From: Xiphias gladius
Lineage: Eukaryota; Chordata; Actinopteri; Istiophoriformes; Xiphiidae
Direction: 5' to 3'
Assembly: GCF_016859285.1 (NCBI RefSeq)
Contig: NC_053407.1
Location: 23,610,857-23,674,856 of the forward strand
DNA: 64,000 nucleotides
Shown here: positions 1-21,910 of the stretch, piece by piece
How positions within the stretch are numbered: the stretch's first letter is position 1
Layout of the letters: each line of letters opens with the position of its first letter
Program-made: the position numbers and the translations under genes
The notes under the pieces: model-generated
Told to the model about the DNA's origin: nothing
Database searches by the model: none
The model's input: the letters and a program-made list of their open reading frames with translations, nothing else

Positions 1-47
1 GCCGCACAAATTTGACATTGGCTTTGTTTGAAGTGTTTTGAAGCGGT

Positions 48-206
48 ATGTTTGGGTTTTACAAGAGGAAAGACTTCAAGGGTGAGGACCAAGTCCGACA
101 AATGTACATCCGGTTGATTTCTCAACGTATCACACACAGCCGCCTCAGGAAGCTTTTCAATGAATGGCATCAAGCAGGGCAACAGCAGCCGATAGCATTA
201 ACCTAA
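48..206 (+). other. short open frame, possible terminal coding exon or fossil
   Basis: A 52-codon plus-strand frame begins at ATG 48 and ends at TAA 204-206. A pyrimidine-rich acceptor-like ttttacaag ends at 65, so the sequence from 66 could be a last exon. The peptide is charged and non-repetitive (it contains QVRQMYIRLISQR and LRKLFNEWH), unlike typical random AT-rich translations. I do not recognise the family. It would lie inside the first large intron or beyond the MDFIC-like exon on the other strand. It may be chance. Confidence 0.2.
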
Positions 207-440
207 ATACCAATCATTAAGCCCAAAGCTCAGTTCACAAGTCTGTGCTGTCCTACTACAGTGAATCCAGACAAACGTGATAAACCAGTTTGAGGAAGGA
301 AATGTCATGTTCTGAAGTATTTACTTACCAGCGTTATCAAGATAAACATGACAATTTATCATGATATCAATTTTAGATCATAGTGTCCAGGCCTATTTCA
401 ACGGACAGTGTATGAAAGTTAGTCACATTACTGTGCTTAC

Positions 441-1772
441 CACTTGGTGTGGCCGCGGGTTGGTGTGAGCCGGCCCCACTGGCCTTGCTCCCGTTCCTCC
501 CGCCGCTGCCGCTGCCGTTGCTGCTGCCGCGGTGCGCCGGAAAGCCGGAGCCCTGCGGTCGGCTCAGGCTCGCCGGAGGAGGGGGGAGTCCGTGGTCTGG
601 GACTGCGAGGCCACATGGCGAGCAAGCGGGCTTCTGGGGGTCACACTGAGGCCTCCTCAGCCCCGCTGCCCGCTGTGAGGAAGGCAGAGGCTGGGCTTGG
701 GCACACAAAGTTGGAAATCATGATTACCGCCGAGCAGGAAAAGTGCGGAGGCTCAAAAGGTCAAGATGTATTGGCTTGTTTTTTGTCATTTTGATCAATT
801 GCAATTTGGTTTGTAATTTGCACCATAAAGTACAATATAAAGACAACTAAGTCCCGCATTATTAGATAATTTTGTGGCTTGGGAGGGTTGGTCGTTTATT
901 TCTCACTGCTGATATTTTACAACATATATCATTTGTTATCGCCTGAAAACTCAAGGAAACGCAACATTAAATACTTGATTTCAAAAGACATTTTGATACG
1001 TGCACGTGTGGTGTGAACATTTTTCTTAATAGCCACCCTCTTCTCACTAACTCATCTTCGCTTTTTACAAAACTGATTTGTTTTTCAGTTAAGTCCCTCG
1101 TCAAGAGTCACAGCACATAATTTTGGTCGCTGTATTGTTTGCTGTTTAGGTCTCCACTAAGGGTTTCCACTTACTGCTGATGAGGTCAGCGGTATTTCCT
1201 CTGGTGCAAGGGTCTCGTGCCGTAAGGATTTCCTCTGGCGGTTTTAAAGACGCACCACCTTTAGACACATCAAAAGAAAAAGCAATGTCAGAAAAAAAAA
1301 AGACGTGTCAGAGATTCCTCACCGACCAAACATAAATAAAAATTCTGTAGAACCAGGATTTTTTTTTTTTTTACATTTGCTTTCGTACAGTATATGCATC
1401 TGTTTTGTAAATTGGTCTTTCACATGAAGACAGTAGTAATCTATCAAATTAAATCTTGTCAAATAATTCAATAAGGTGTTTTGGTTAGGGAGTTTCAGTA
1501 CCCCGTGATGCCCTCACTGCTGTTTCAGGGGCTTTACCACCTTTGTGAGGATAAAGTTCTTCAGGGAAATAAGGGTGCAATAGTTTTAGCATTACCAAGT
1601 AGCAGCACAAAATATTTGTCCTGTGTTCATTGATTGAAGCTTAAAAACCAGAGGCCAGAGCAGGTGTGTGCATGTATTTTTTTAAAAAAAGGACTGATCG
1701 TTAGTACTTACCTTCAGCCGGGTTGCCCTGGTCTTCCTTCTCATCCACAGGTGAATGGTCTCCGGGTAACAT
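441..1772 (-). CDS. candidate MDFI/MDFIC-like gene, 5' part only (continues off left edge)
   Basis: Two minus-strand exons can be modelled. Exon 1 would start at the ATG at 1772 and end at 1712 before a strong GTAAGT donor, encoding 20 residues (MLPGDHSPVDEKEDQGNPAE) and ending in phase 1. A second open segment runs from about 695 (in-phase acceptor cccaag) or 672 (better pyrimidine tract, wrong phase for this exon 1) to 441, where a GTAAGC donor follows. It is rich in Pro, Gly, Ser and Asn, with an NGSGSGGRNGSKASG-like stretch that loosely resembles the low-complexity N-terminal half of MDFI/MDFIC. Those proteins inhibit MyoD-family and other transcription factors and modulate Piezo channels through a Cys-rich C-terminal domain, which would lie outside this window. 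Position and orientation, downstream of the FOXP2-like gene on the same strand, match human FOXP2-MDFIC. The protein similarity alone is weak, so synteny carries much of the call. Confidence 0.4.
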
Positions 1773-2194
1773 TTCTGATGCTCATGACTGCTCAGGACAT
1801 CGGTTGCACTGTGTTCACCCAGTCACCTTCCTCATCCCCCTGCTCCTGCCCACGCCAAGAGGTCAGGAAACCTCCGACAACACCCAAAACGCCGGCCTGA
1901 GTCACCGCTCAGGAGACTGTGAGCTGTAAGCGTGTGTGTGTGTGTACGTGTGTGTGTGTGTGTTTTGTTGTGGTTCGGGGACTTAACAACACTCCCCTTC
2001 CCAGCAGGTCTCTGAGCGGCCGCTCTAAACATGCTGATCACAGAACAGTAGAGCACGGTTGAGGCCCGCTTGTGTGACTAAAGATGGCCTTCTCTGTTCT
2101 GCTTTTAGTCACCTAACACAACGGAGACACATACCCCACAAGTGTGTTAGCTGATTACTGTATTAATGCAAGTTCTCTCGCCCTCTTATGCTCA

Positions 2195-2222
2195 GACACA
2201 CACACACACACACACACACACA
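2195..2222. repeat. CA dinucleotide microsatellite
   Basis: An uninterrupted run of about 14 CA units in the intergenic DNA downstream of the FOXP2-like gene. Confidence 0.9.
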
Positions 2223-5200
2223 ACCATATAACACTAGCAAGGTTGTGTACTACAAAACCAGAAGGAAAACATCAGTTAACATTAAATGTATTTCTATATA
2301 CTTTCAAGTGACATATATTTATGAGCAACAAAAACATATAGACAATAATTCATGCACACAAATGAACAAAATCTATGTTGTAAAAATTACGTTTTTAACT
2401 TTTCTTTGACAAAAAAAAAAAAATCTCAAGGTCCACTTACTAGCATGGAACAAAATCTCATGGTTCTCTTTAGTGGATGGAGTTTGCAAACTCCATGTCC
2501 ATGGCCTGATATCTAGATACGCCACGTTGTGTTACTTTAGACACCCATTATCATGTGGTAAAATGTATGTAAAACACTATTGTTTCATGTTAAAAATGTC
2601 ATTTGAGAACACAATGCCTCGTTTGTTTGTTTTTTTCCATTACTCCTTGCGGGCTCCGACAAAGCCCGCTGTGTGACGGTGGGTCACATGAGATTTGCTA
2701 CTAATCGCTGTCATAGTTTCAGTCATACCACGGTCAACATACCGTCCTGAGTCTGACAGGCTCGGTCTGAGATGTCCTAAAACTGCTCGCGTACCGAGTA
2801 ATTAACCTTTGTGAGTTCCTCTGGCGCCAGCCTCAGTAAAGTTGTCGCTTCATTTTTTTTTTTTTTTTATCCTTATGACCGTTTTGTTTTCTGGTGTGTG
2901 ATGAGTACTGCGGCCTCACGCGGCCACTAGTGCGGCTTTAGACCTTCAGTCTTGTTTACTTATCTACTTATTCTCATCTGGTTCAGCTCAAGGGGAATCA
3001 ATCTCAAATTCTGAGTTTTTTATTTCAACCTCCCAAAACGAAACAAAGCCATTAATAAGTAATTAATTACAGTTTGCTACATTTACTTTTTATCTTGCTA
3101 TGTGAAAATATCATTTTCCCACTTAAGGACTTTTCTCGAAGAGATTGAACACATTGGCGACAGCTTACGTTGATGAGAAGATGAACAGAGAACAGCCCTT
3201 TCGGAGGGGGCTGTTGACTAAGTGCTGTCAAAAGTGCCGCGTTGAAAAGCATGTTGACTTGCCCGCCTCACAGTGAGTATATGGCACATCAAAGCAACAC
3301 GTAAGTGAAGCTGTTGAAGTTGTCTCGCGCCGCGCTAACTTCCACTCAGTAAACACGCTGCATGGAGAGGCAATCAGAGGGAAATGCCATCTAATGTGCT
3401 GACAGCGAATCAAAGGAAGCCGTGAGAGGCAACAGCAAACCTAAAACGAACCCGTTATCAGCAAAGACAATTACTGACATTAGTCAAAACACGGTGCGGA
3501 GAAAATCTGAGGCCTTTGTTCTTTTATTTGGTTGTGAAGTCTACAGTAACAACTTCACTTCGCAGTGTTCATCAGTGAAGGAGACGACGCGATGCAGCTG
3601 GGACCGTTTGTCCGTGAATTTTATTATTAATCGAATATTTTACACGTTGATGTCGTAAATTAAACAGGAGGGTAAACCAAAACCTTATCTCCGTGATCAT
3701 CGAGAGACAAACAACCGCAAATTTGAACAAAAACTTTATGAAGAATTAATGGTTCGGAAAAACAAACTACTGTCTCATTCCAGAACATTCATTTGATGAT
3801 AATCACTATCATGCACAGTATTATGTTTAAGGTATGGTAGCATGAAATTCTGCGTAGGCGTACATATGAATGACTACACTTTTTGTCAGTAACTACAGAT
3901 AGCACACACTGCTACTGAAACATTCAGTATTACATATTGTAGCAGTATTATGAAGGATTTACGTACATCAAATGTAAATGGATTTTGAATAATCTACTTA
4001 TGTTTCACTCTTATTTTTATTCAAATTAAAAGTCAATGATCTGAAATGTAATGGAAACCTGCATGGGCTCCCTGGTTGTTGTCGATAACAGACGCTTTTT
4101 TTTTTTTAAAAACACACACTTCATTCTTGACAACCAAAGGCCATCAATTATTCCACAACTGTCAAGATTTTTCATGCGATATGTTGGGAGTATCGATGAG
4201 CACTGAAGGCATTCATCCGGCTAAACAATGAGCAAACTGATCCTGCAAGATCTCCTTTCCACAATGTATTGTTTTCAGGTTGTGTTTATATGTGTCATGT
4301 CAGCCTGCTTTCACAGGCCCAAACAGGACAGTACAAATGTATTTACCCAAGAAAAGTCATTTATTCATTTCTTTGTAAAAAAAAAAAAAAAAAAAAGAAA
4401 AAAATCCGAAATACCCCACATACAGTTTCACAAGCGTAACTGTGCCAGATTAGTTGTAGCATGTGGTATCAAGTCTGTATAAATGGTAGATAACTGAAGG
4501 CAAAATTTAACAGTGCATCAGATTTATATTAGGCCCGATTGCACTGTTCAGAACAAAAATTGATATTTATCTGTGTAATTTATCACAGGTTTCATAGTAA
4601 TACAGTAAACATTAAACCGGTTTACATACATTTTATTTAATTTTAATGCGATGTGATGGACGTACGACTACAGACAAACACATCTTTATGAATACAGATT
4701 TGTATGCAGTCAGCAACTCCTCTGAGCACTCTGAACCCTCAAACTTTTATAAAAGAGAAATGTTTGGAACAATCTTTTTTCAGGGGAAAAACATTAAGCT
4801 ACACACACATCAGACACACTGGCGTCGCTTCTTTTTTGAAACGAAACCATATAAAACCCTCTTCATCAAAAAGAATCTCAACATACATATAGAGTACGTA
4901 ACAATACATTTCTATGTACAGAGAAAACAGAGGAAGAAAAGCACAAACTGTACATGTTTTCATCTATTTCCATTACAAACACAACATCTCCATCTTTGTT
5001 GTAACTTGGGATTCACCCTCGCTATGCTTTGCTCCATTAGTTGCAGACATTCACAACAAACAAACAAAACATTCATTTTCAACGTCATAACAAATAATTC
5101 TGTGAATCATTTACTTTGGCCTTCGAAATATATTTACTTAAAACACATAGGGATGGATTATTAAAAAACAAACAAACCTATTTTCCCCAAACTATCAGAT

Positions 5201-5253
5201 TCTAACTGTACTTCTGACTGTGTAAACTCTTATATATCCCTTGATTTTTGAAG

Positions 5254-5259
5254 TTTATT
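5254..5259 (-). other. candidate poly(A) signal of the FOXP2-like gene
   Basis: AATAAA on the minus strand, about 440 bases beyond the predicted stop codon at 5697-5699. It is the nearest canonical hexamer I noticed. Vertebrate FOXP2 genes usually have longer 3' UTRs, so a more distal site is possible. Confidence 0.35.
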
Positions 5260-5696
5260 GCATTATGTCATAATGCGATTCTCTTGGCAACCTCTCCCTT
5301 GCGAAAGACAATATTTTGGTGAGACTCTCAGGCCACCGGGTACCACATGAAGACGCATAAGTGAAGTCACAACGGCACTGCCTTGTACGTACATCCCCGA
5401 ATGCTCAATTGAGAACTTGCTTTACTGCTTTATGATTGATTATGTGTAGTCTGAAACACTTCCACTGTCAAGGGTCATTCAAGGTCAAACAAGTGCTCTT
5501 CGTCATTTGCAGTCATGTCATGATGCAGAGTGGCTGGTGTTACTGTCGGCACCAGAGGTTTTTGGTCATTCAGATTCATCGCTTTCTCTTTAAGGAAAAG
5601 ACACCTGCAAGAGGCCAAAGGCCAAGACGTTTCAATCCGTTATTGTAGCACATCAGTCAATTCACTGATTTTTGTAGTTCCGAATAAAAACACAAC

Positions 5697-16316
<10,620 letters not shown>

Positions 16317-16802
16317 CCCAGCTTAGGTCCTAAAAGAAAATAGACAATACCAAATGAGCTTTAAGTCTCAGAAAATGTATATACAGTTCAGCACCACTGC
16401 TAAATGTAACTTTCCAGTAAACACATGGCAAGGAAGAAAACTAACCTGTGAATTTTAAAAATAGCAAAGATGGTGGGCATGTATGTTCTACAGTAGGACA
16501 GACAAAGATAAAGAAAAAAAGGAAAAAAAAATTGTTTGCACAACTGAAATAAACAATGCAAGGCTTCAAATCCACTGAAATGCAGTTGATACAATTTACA
16601 GAACCCTGGACTGGATTATGGTAACACATGTACAAGAAAGCTATAAAATACAACCTATTACCTCTAAAATTGAGCACAAATAGGAGTTTCACTTCAAGTA
16701 TTAACTACTAAATACATACAAGAAGAAAATGTGATCACAGGGCAATGATAGAAAGCCCTCTGATGTCTTTATTTCTACCAGAATTGATTTAAACCTACAT
16801 AC

Positions 16803-16908
16803 CATTCAGGTGAATAGTCGAATTCAGAGCATCCAGGCAGAATTGATGTCTCCAAGTCATGCTGTTTGGAATGAGGATGGGAGAGAACTGCTACAGTTGT
16901 GTGTCTAC
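16803..16908 (-). other. probable 5' UTR exon of the FOXP2-like gene, with an upstream ORF
   Basis: On the minus strand a pyrimidine-rich acceptor (tcctccccctcag) precedes 16908 and a GTATGT donor follows 16803. The next downstream acceptor (cttttag) opens the first coding exon at 16329. Within this exon an ATG at 16860-16858 begins a 54-codon frame that crosses the junction, overlaps the main start (16316) in another frame and stops at 16225-16223. The exon itself is inferred only from splice consensus. Confidence 0.4.
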
Positions 16909-18465
16909 CTGAGGGGGAGGAGTCACACTATCAGTCAGTAAATTAGACAGTGAGAATGGCACTTGATCACCGGGTAGTGAAAAGCAGAAAGGATACAGTT
17001 ACGAATCAGTTAGAGATGTAGATCATTTTTTATTTTAGACTTAAAATGGTTTAAAAGTAACAGTGCATGCCTGGTGTGTGTCTCAACGTTTGTACTGATG
17101 CTTTTTCTTCTACATTTGTAAAAAAGGTTCTCCACAAATAGTGAATAAACATCAAATCTACATTGGAACAATTTAAAAATACAATGTATATTGTAGAATT
17201 ATAAATAGACAGAACATGATTCTTTGATTTCAGTTACCTATGTGGCAGTAAGAATGCATTTTTGCAGGCATTACATTTTTTTGTTAATATTGATAGACAT
17301 ACAGTACACAATCCAGTAACAAAAAACATTAAAAAAAAACCAACCCAAAATGCCTCAATACAAGTATCATTTATTGTCTTTCATGGTTAAAACAAAGCCT
17401 CCTTTTCTTTGAGAAAAGACAGGTATAGTTGTCTGTGACTTTATTTAGATATGCAGTATCTAAGAATTTTGAACAACAAAAAGAGCTCAGCAGCCACAAC
17501 TGTCAAACTGTTATCAAACAGCTATTTACAGTAGTGCTAGCACTTTTACTTGATTAGCATTTCAGTACATCTATTAAAAACAAATAAAAGTGTTTTAATT
17601 TGAGCTGCTGATAAATACCCTAGAGTGTAAAAGTTCAACATAGCTACACTGACAAACAACACCTGATGTGACTGATGTAACAAACTTTGTACAGGGCATT
17701 TCTGCACACTCACCTCTTCATTTTTTTAAAGCATTTTTTTTTGTTAAGCGTTTTTCATTCCGTCATACTCTTTATTACTGTATTATTTCTTTTCTTCTTT
17801 TAGGCCTGCCAACTTTGCAACACTCCTATAGCGGTTTCTTTTATTGTCAGCTCTTTATTGAAAAATGTGTTTTGCAGACTGCAAGTGCACGATAAAGAAA
17901 GAGGATGAGAAGCAAAGGCCAAGCTGCTATAACATCAAGAGTTGTTATCCTTTTGTGAGATGAGAGGGATATCAAGGTCGGGAACAAAAACCTTGAATGC
18001 ATTATTTTATATTTTACATCTTTTTATACATGTTTTTTTTCTTGTCATGGCATAAGAATGAAGAAATAACTTATCATAGCTATGAATATACAGAAAAATA
18101 CTGTGGACTAGAACATCTCAAAAATTAAACTATGTATAACATGTAAATTAGTGCTGTACATTTAGATAAGCATTTATATAAATGACAGTAGAGCAGAGCT
18201 ACCAAACAGATCCTGTCTTTCATACAAAACATGTCTTAAAGCAGAACAGACTTGAGAGCAATTAATAATTGAAATGTGGATATTATTACCAAGGTAACTT
18301 TCTGCCACCTACTGGATTAGTATTTACCTGCCCTGCAATTTTTATTGGAAGAAAAAAGTAATATACATTTATTCTGTATATTCAGAGACAGGAAAAACCT
18401 TCAGATTTAGTCTCCACCTTGTTTTACTTTTCATTACAATGCTCCAAGACAGTTCAGGAGTGAGA
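16909..18465. other. non-coding gap between the two forkhead genes
   Basis: AT-rich DNA without a supportable gene. It should contain the promoter of the FOXP2-like gene and the 3' UTR of the FOXQ2-like gene; the minus-strand AATAAA at 18368-18373 lies about 95 bases past the FOXQ2-like stop. I see no clear repeat structure. Confidence 0.5.
18368..18373 (-). other. candidate poly(A) signal of the FOXQ2-like gene
   Basis: AATAAA on the minus strand about 95 bases after the predicted stop codon, consistent with a short 3' UTR. Confidence 0.45.
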
Positions 18466-19494
18466 TTAAAAGTTGACTTTGTAAGGCAAAGGTTTCATTA
18501 ACCCTTTGATGACTGGGGGCATACACCAGCAGCCAGAAAACCTGAAGGATTGCGCTGGTGGTGTCATGAGCCTGCTGTCATATGACTCTGTCATGCGTTT
18601 CACCTCTGGGTCGTTCGTCTCCCAGCAGCGCAGTCCGGAGGTCAGGGGTTGACTGTTGTGCCCTCTCCCAGCTGTAACACTGCCGTGTGAGTCTGGTGGG
18701 CTCTCAGGAAAACAGTAATGCCTCATCCAGCTGGGGGATTGTACCCAGCCCACATGGAGACCCCAAGGCCGATAGAATGGTTGAGTCCAGTCCAAAGAAC
18801 TCATTTGATACCTCCGTGGTTCCTGCAGAGGGCATTGTGGATCCACCCAACCCAAAGATCTACTCTCACAGAGCTTTCCCAGGAAGCAGCCGCTCTCCAT
18901 CCAAGCCAGATACCCCGCCACTTTGTCATACCGCTCCCTCTCCCTCCTCCCTCTGGCCGTCCTGCACAGCCTGAAGTTCCCCTGCTGAAAGTCTCTCAGG
19001 TGAGCTTGGTGGACACCCCAGTGATGGCCCCGACCTTCCTCGCAGCGACTCACCTTCACAAAGCAGTCATTCACGGACAAGTTGTGCCGAACACTGTTCC
19101 TCCAGCCCGTCCCACGGCTCCTTAGGTAGGGAAACTGCTCCTCCATTGCTCTGTAGATGGACGCCAGGTTGAGTTTCTGGGAGGGGGAGGACAGGATGAC
19201 TTTGGCAATCAGGGCAATGTAGGACAGCGAGGGCTTTGAGAAGAGCTGTGTGTCCTGAGAGGAGGGATTGTCTGAGGAGCTCATCATTTTATCTGGACGC
19301 CGGGCTGGGTTGGTGACGATGCTCCCATGGGTCCTGACAGCATCTACCATTGTTGCAGCCGTTTCTTGTGAAATAGTTTCTCTGCTGCTCTCCTCTGCCT
19401 TAAACGCATTTGTGAAGTCGCACCCTGCTTTTTGTTCTTTAAGGTATGAAGTGTCCGTTAGATGTTGTCTCGTTCTTCCTTTCTCTGTATTCAT
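18466..19494 (-). CDS. foxq2: FOXQ2-like forkhead transcription factor
   Basis: A single open frame of 342 residues with no need for an intron. The forkhead domain spans roughly residues 87-180. It opens with KPSLSYIALIAKVILSSP, has recognition helix GWRNSVRHNLSVNDCF with the conserved Asn, Arg and His, and ends in a wing reading HHWGVHQAHLRDFQQGNF, followed by a basic stretch (RTARGRRERERY). 'SYIALI', the 'NDCF' helix end and the 'H..H..DF..G.F' pattern after wing 1 are typical of FOXQ2 rather than FOXP, FOXD or FOXL. FOXQ2 proteins are nuclear; in zebrafish foxq2 is reported to specify blue (sws2) cones. N- and C-terminal regions are low-complexity and not recognised. The start is the first ATG of the frame; a further ATG lies about 48 codons in. 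It lies between the FOXP2-like gene (same strand) and ppp1r3a (divergent, 0.85 kb away). Confidence 0.72.
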   Translation of the reverse strand: MNTEKGRTRQHLTDTSYLKEQKAGCDFTNAFKAEESSRETISQETAATMVDAVRTHGSIVTNPARRPDKMMSSSDNPSSQDTQLFSKPSLSYIALIAKVILSSPSQKLNLASIYRAMEEQFPYLRSRGTGWRNSVRHNLSVNDCFVKVSRCEEGRGHHWGVHQAHLRDFQQGNFRLCRTARGRRERERYDKVAGYLAWMESGCFLGKLCESRSLGWVDPQCPLQEPRRYQMSSLDWTQPFYRPWGLHVGWVQSPSWMRHYCFPESPPDSHGSVTAGRGHNSQPLTSGLRCWETNDPEVKRMTESYDSRLMTPPAQSFRFSGCWCMPPVIKGLMKPLPYKVNF

Positions 19495-20349
19495 TCTTTA
19501 ATTTTACCGTAACTTCTAAGTCCTAGCACTGCAGTGAAATTTAAAGTATCCTGCCCTTTATCAGATCCCACATCCTCCGACAGTTTATATTTTTCCTGTT
19601 GGACGAAGATATTATCTACCCCGACAGCCTTAACATACTCTTATACTGTTCACATCCAGTTCAGGGGAGTTCACCATTGTTCATTTAAGACACAAGACAC
19701 TTACTCACTGTTAAAATATGTATTTTCTTTGCTCAGTAAGATTAAGAACTAGCCACTTTGCTCATAGCTTGGTCTGGACATGCCACTCTATCACAACTAT
19801 GAGATAAACACAGGAAATAGTACAAACACAATGCATAACTGTAAACGGTGTAATTCTGGTATCCACAGATAAATCTTGATATGAGATAAGCATATAAAAG
19901 AGTAAACTTATGTGGAATGATGGTTTCTCACACTACCGGGTTTTCAAAGTTATTGCACCATCAGAGAGTCAGCGATTGGTCAATGGAAGTTATTTTAGAG
20001 GCCTATATGTAAGGCCTGTTGTTGTTTTAGTCCTCATGTGACCCATTTTGGGCCAAAAGCAACAAAACACAAATAGTTGCCATGGTGAATCTCATGCTTG
20101 TTGCACAAATATCATCATAACTCTTCAGGGAGCAATTAGTACAGTTAAACAAGAAAGATGTCCACAAAACTGAGGTTTTGGGATAGTTCTGCAGTAAGAA
20201 AATTAGATAATCATCAATCAATATTTTAGATTATATCACATGCTCAGCCTCAAAGAGGTAAGAGGATGATATTTTCTCCTCCTTAGCTTAAACTACTGTA
20301 CATAGTTTAAGTCCCCCCTGCCCTATTTATAGTGTTGGCCCTTGCAACA
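19495..20349. other. divergent intergenic region between foxq2 and ppp1r3a
   Basis: About 0.85 kb without a gene. It must carry the promoters of both divergently transcribed genes. The only motif I can name with some confidence is a MEF2-type box at its right end (20323-20332). Confidence 0.5.
20323..20332. promoter_or_regulatory. MEF2-type box just upstream of ppp1r3a
   Basis: CTATTTATAG is a perfect match to the MEF2 consensus YTA(A/T)4TAR and could also serve as a TATA-like element. It lies 18 bases before the ppp1r3a start codon. Human PPP1R3A is a striated-muscle gene, so a muscle-factor site here makes sense. Binding is not shown by sequence alone. Confidence 0.5.
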
Positions 20350-21829
20350 ATGTCATCTGTAACTCGACTCCATCTGTTAAGTCAGAGCATGTTGAATGTC
20401 AGTTGCCAGAAACAGAAGCAGTGCAGTTCATTTCCCACTGACTCTCCCACAGAGAGCCCCATGGAGTTTGAGGGACAACTAAGACTTTCGGGGGCCTGTA
20501 CCCTCTTAGAAGTGCCAGACCTCAGCTCCTTGGATGTGGACGATGATGAGAGTGAAGTGGTTTTCAGCATCAGGCCCAAATCTTCTCCTCTCCCACGGAG
20601 AAGAAGCTCCGTCACTGACGGCGACTCGGAGCCTGAGCCACCCCTTTTTGGTTCCAGGAGAGTGTCCTTTGCAGATGCCAAAGGCCTCAGTTTGGTACAA
20701 GTGAAGGAGTTTGACACATGGGATGTACCCAAGCTGCCGGGGTATGACTCCTGTGAGGGTGAATGTAAACAGGCAGAGGAATACTTCCTGTCTCCTGACA
20801 ATTTCCCCCTTCCATTGTCTACTGAGGAGCTGTTCGCCAAAGTGCGGGACCAGAAAGTGGAGTTGGAGACAATCGAGTTACTTCCCGGGACCTCAATACT
20901 GAAAGGAGTGATCCGTGTCCTCAACATCTCCTTCAGCAAGGCAGTATACATCCGAACCACCTTGGACACCTGGTCCAGCCACTTTGACCTCCTGGCAGAG
21001 TACATCCCTGGTTCCAGTGACAGTCTGATGGACTGTTTCTCATTCAAGCTCACCTTAGTGCCCCCATTCGGGGAGCAGGGAGCCAGAGTTGACTTTTGTC
21101 TGCGGTATGAGACTCCTGTGGGGACATTCTGGGCCAACAATAAAAACAGGAATTACGTGCTTTTCTGTCACGAGAAGATGAAGGACAGACCACAGAAGGA
21201 AAATGTGAACAGGAAAAGCTGCCTTAAGACTGTCAGGTGAAGATGTGTGTGAAGTGTTTTACTGTTAAGGATTTTAAAAGGTCAATACTGATGATGTTTT
21301 TAGATGCAAGTCAATGTATTTAATTATGAGAATCATAGATGGAAGAGTAGACTGGCCAATTTCTGCCATTCATTTTAAAATATAATGGCTATTCATGAAA
21401 CTGATATTGTAGTCTGAAGAAAAGGGAAGTCGTTGTTGTAAAGAGCAAAGCAAAGAATAAACTAGGCAGGTTTATCTTAGGTTTATTTCAGATTTATTTA
21501 GGTGGAGACTATGTGAGGTTTATATTTTCTTTAAGTCTGAAGAAAATCATTTCAAATACTGTGTGGAAAGATCCTCTGTAATATTGTTAAAGGAAAGATA
21601 TGATGGATCTATAAAACTGTGGTAAGGTGCTGAGGTTGTGCATAGAAATGGAAAAATAGCCAACATTTACAAAAAACAATTTTTTGGGGGGGCATTTTTT
21701 AATGTCTTTATTAGATGGTGAAAGTGAGGATGGACAGGAAACACAGGAAAGGGATTAAGGGAACTGATACACAGTAAACTATACGGCCTGCGAAAATAGC
21801 CAATGAACATACTCTGATGAATACCCCCC

Positions 21830-21910
<81 letters not shown>

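Larger units (their letters stand above)
1773..5696. other. non-coding stretch between the MDFIC-like and FOXP2-like genes
   Basis: I find no supportable gene. It holds a TG tract (about 1931-1963), a CA tract (2195-2222), several poly-A/T runs (about 2852, 4095 and 4377) and AT-rich sequence. The right part (about 4640-5696) is probably 3' UTR of the FOXP2-like gene, with an AATAAA on the minus strand at 5254-5259 as a candidate poly(A) signal. The 172-codon frame at 4646-5164 has no recognisable domain. Confidence 0.5.

Noticed and set aside
444-794. Plus-strand frames of 116 and 66 codons over the GC-rich segment
   Set aside because: No splice or family support; the minus strand has acceptor and donor sites around the same segment.
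4646-5164. 172-codon plus-strand frame
   Set aside because: AT-rich, no recognised motif, lies in the probable 3' UTR of the FOXP2-like gene on the other strand.
20382-21140. 252-codon minus-strand frame opposite ppp1r3a exon 1
   Set aside because: Antisense shadow; the plus frame has the RVSF motif and CBM21 domain.
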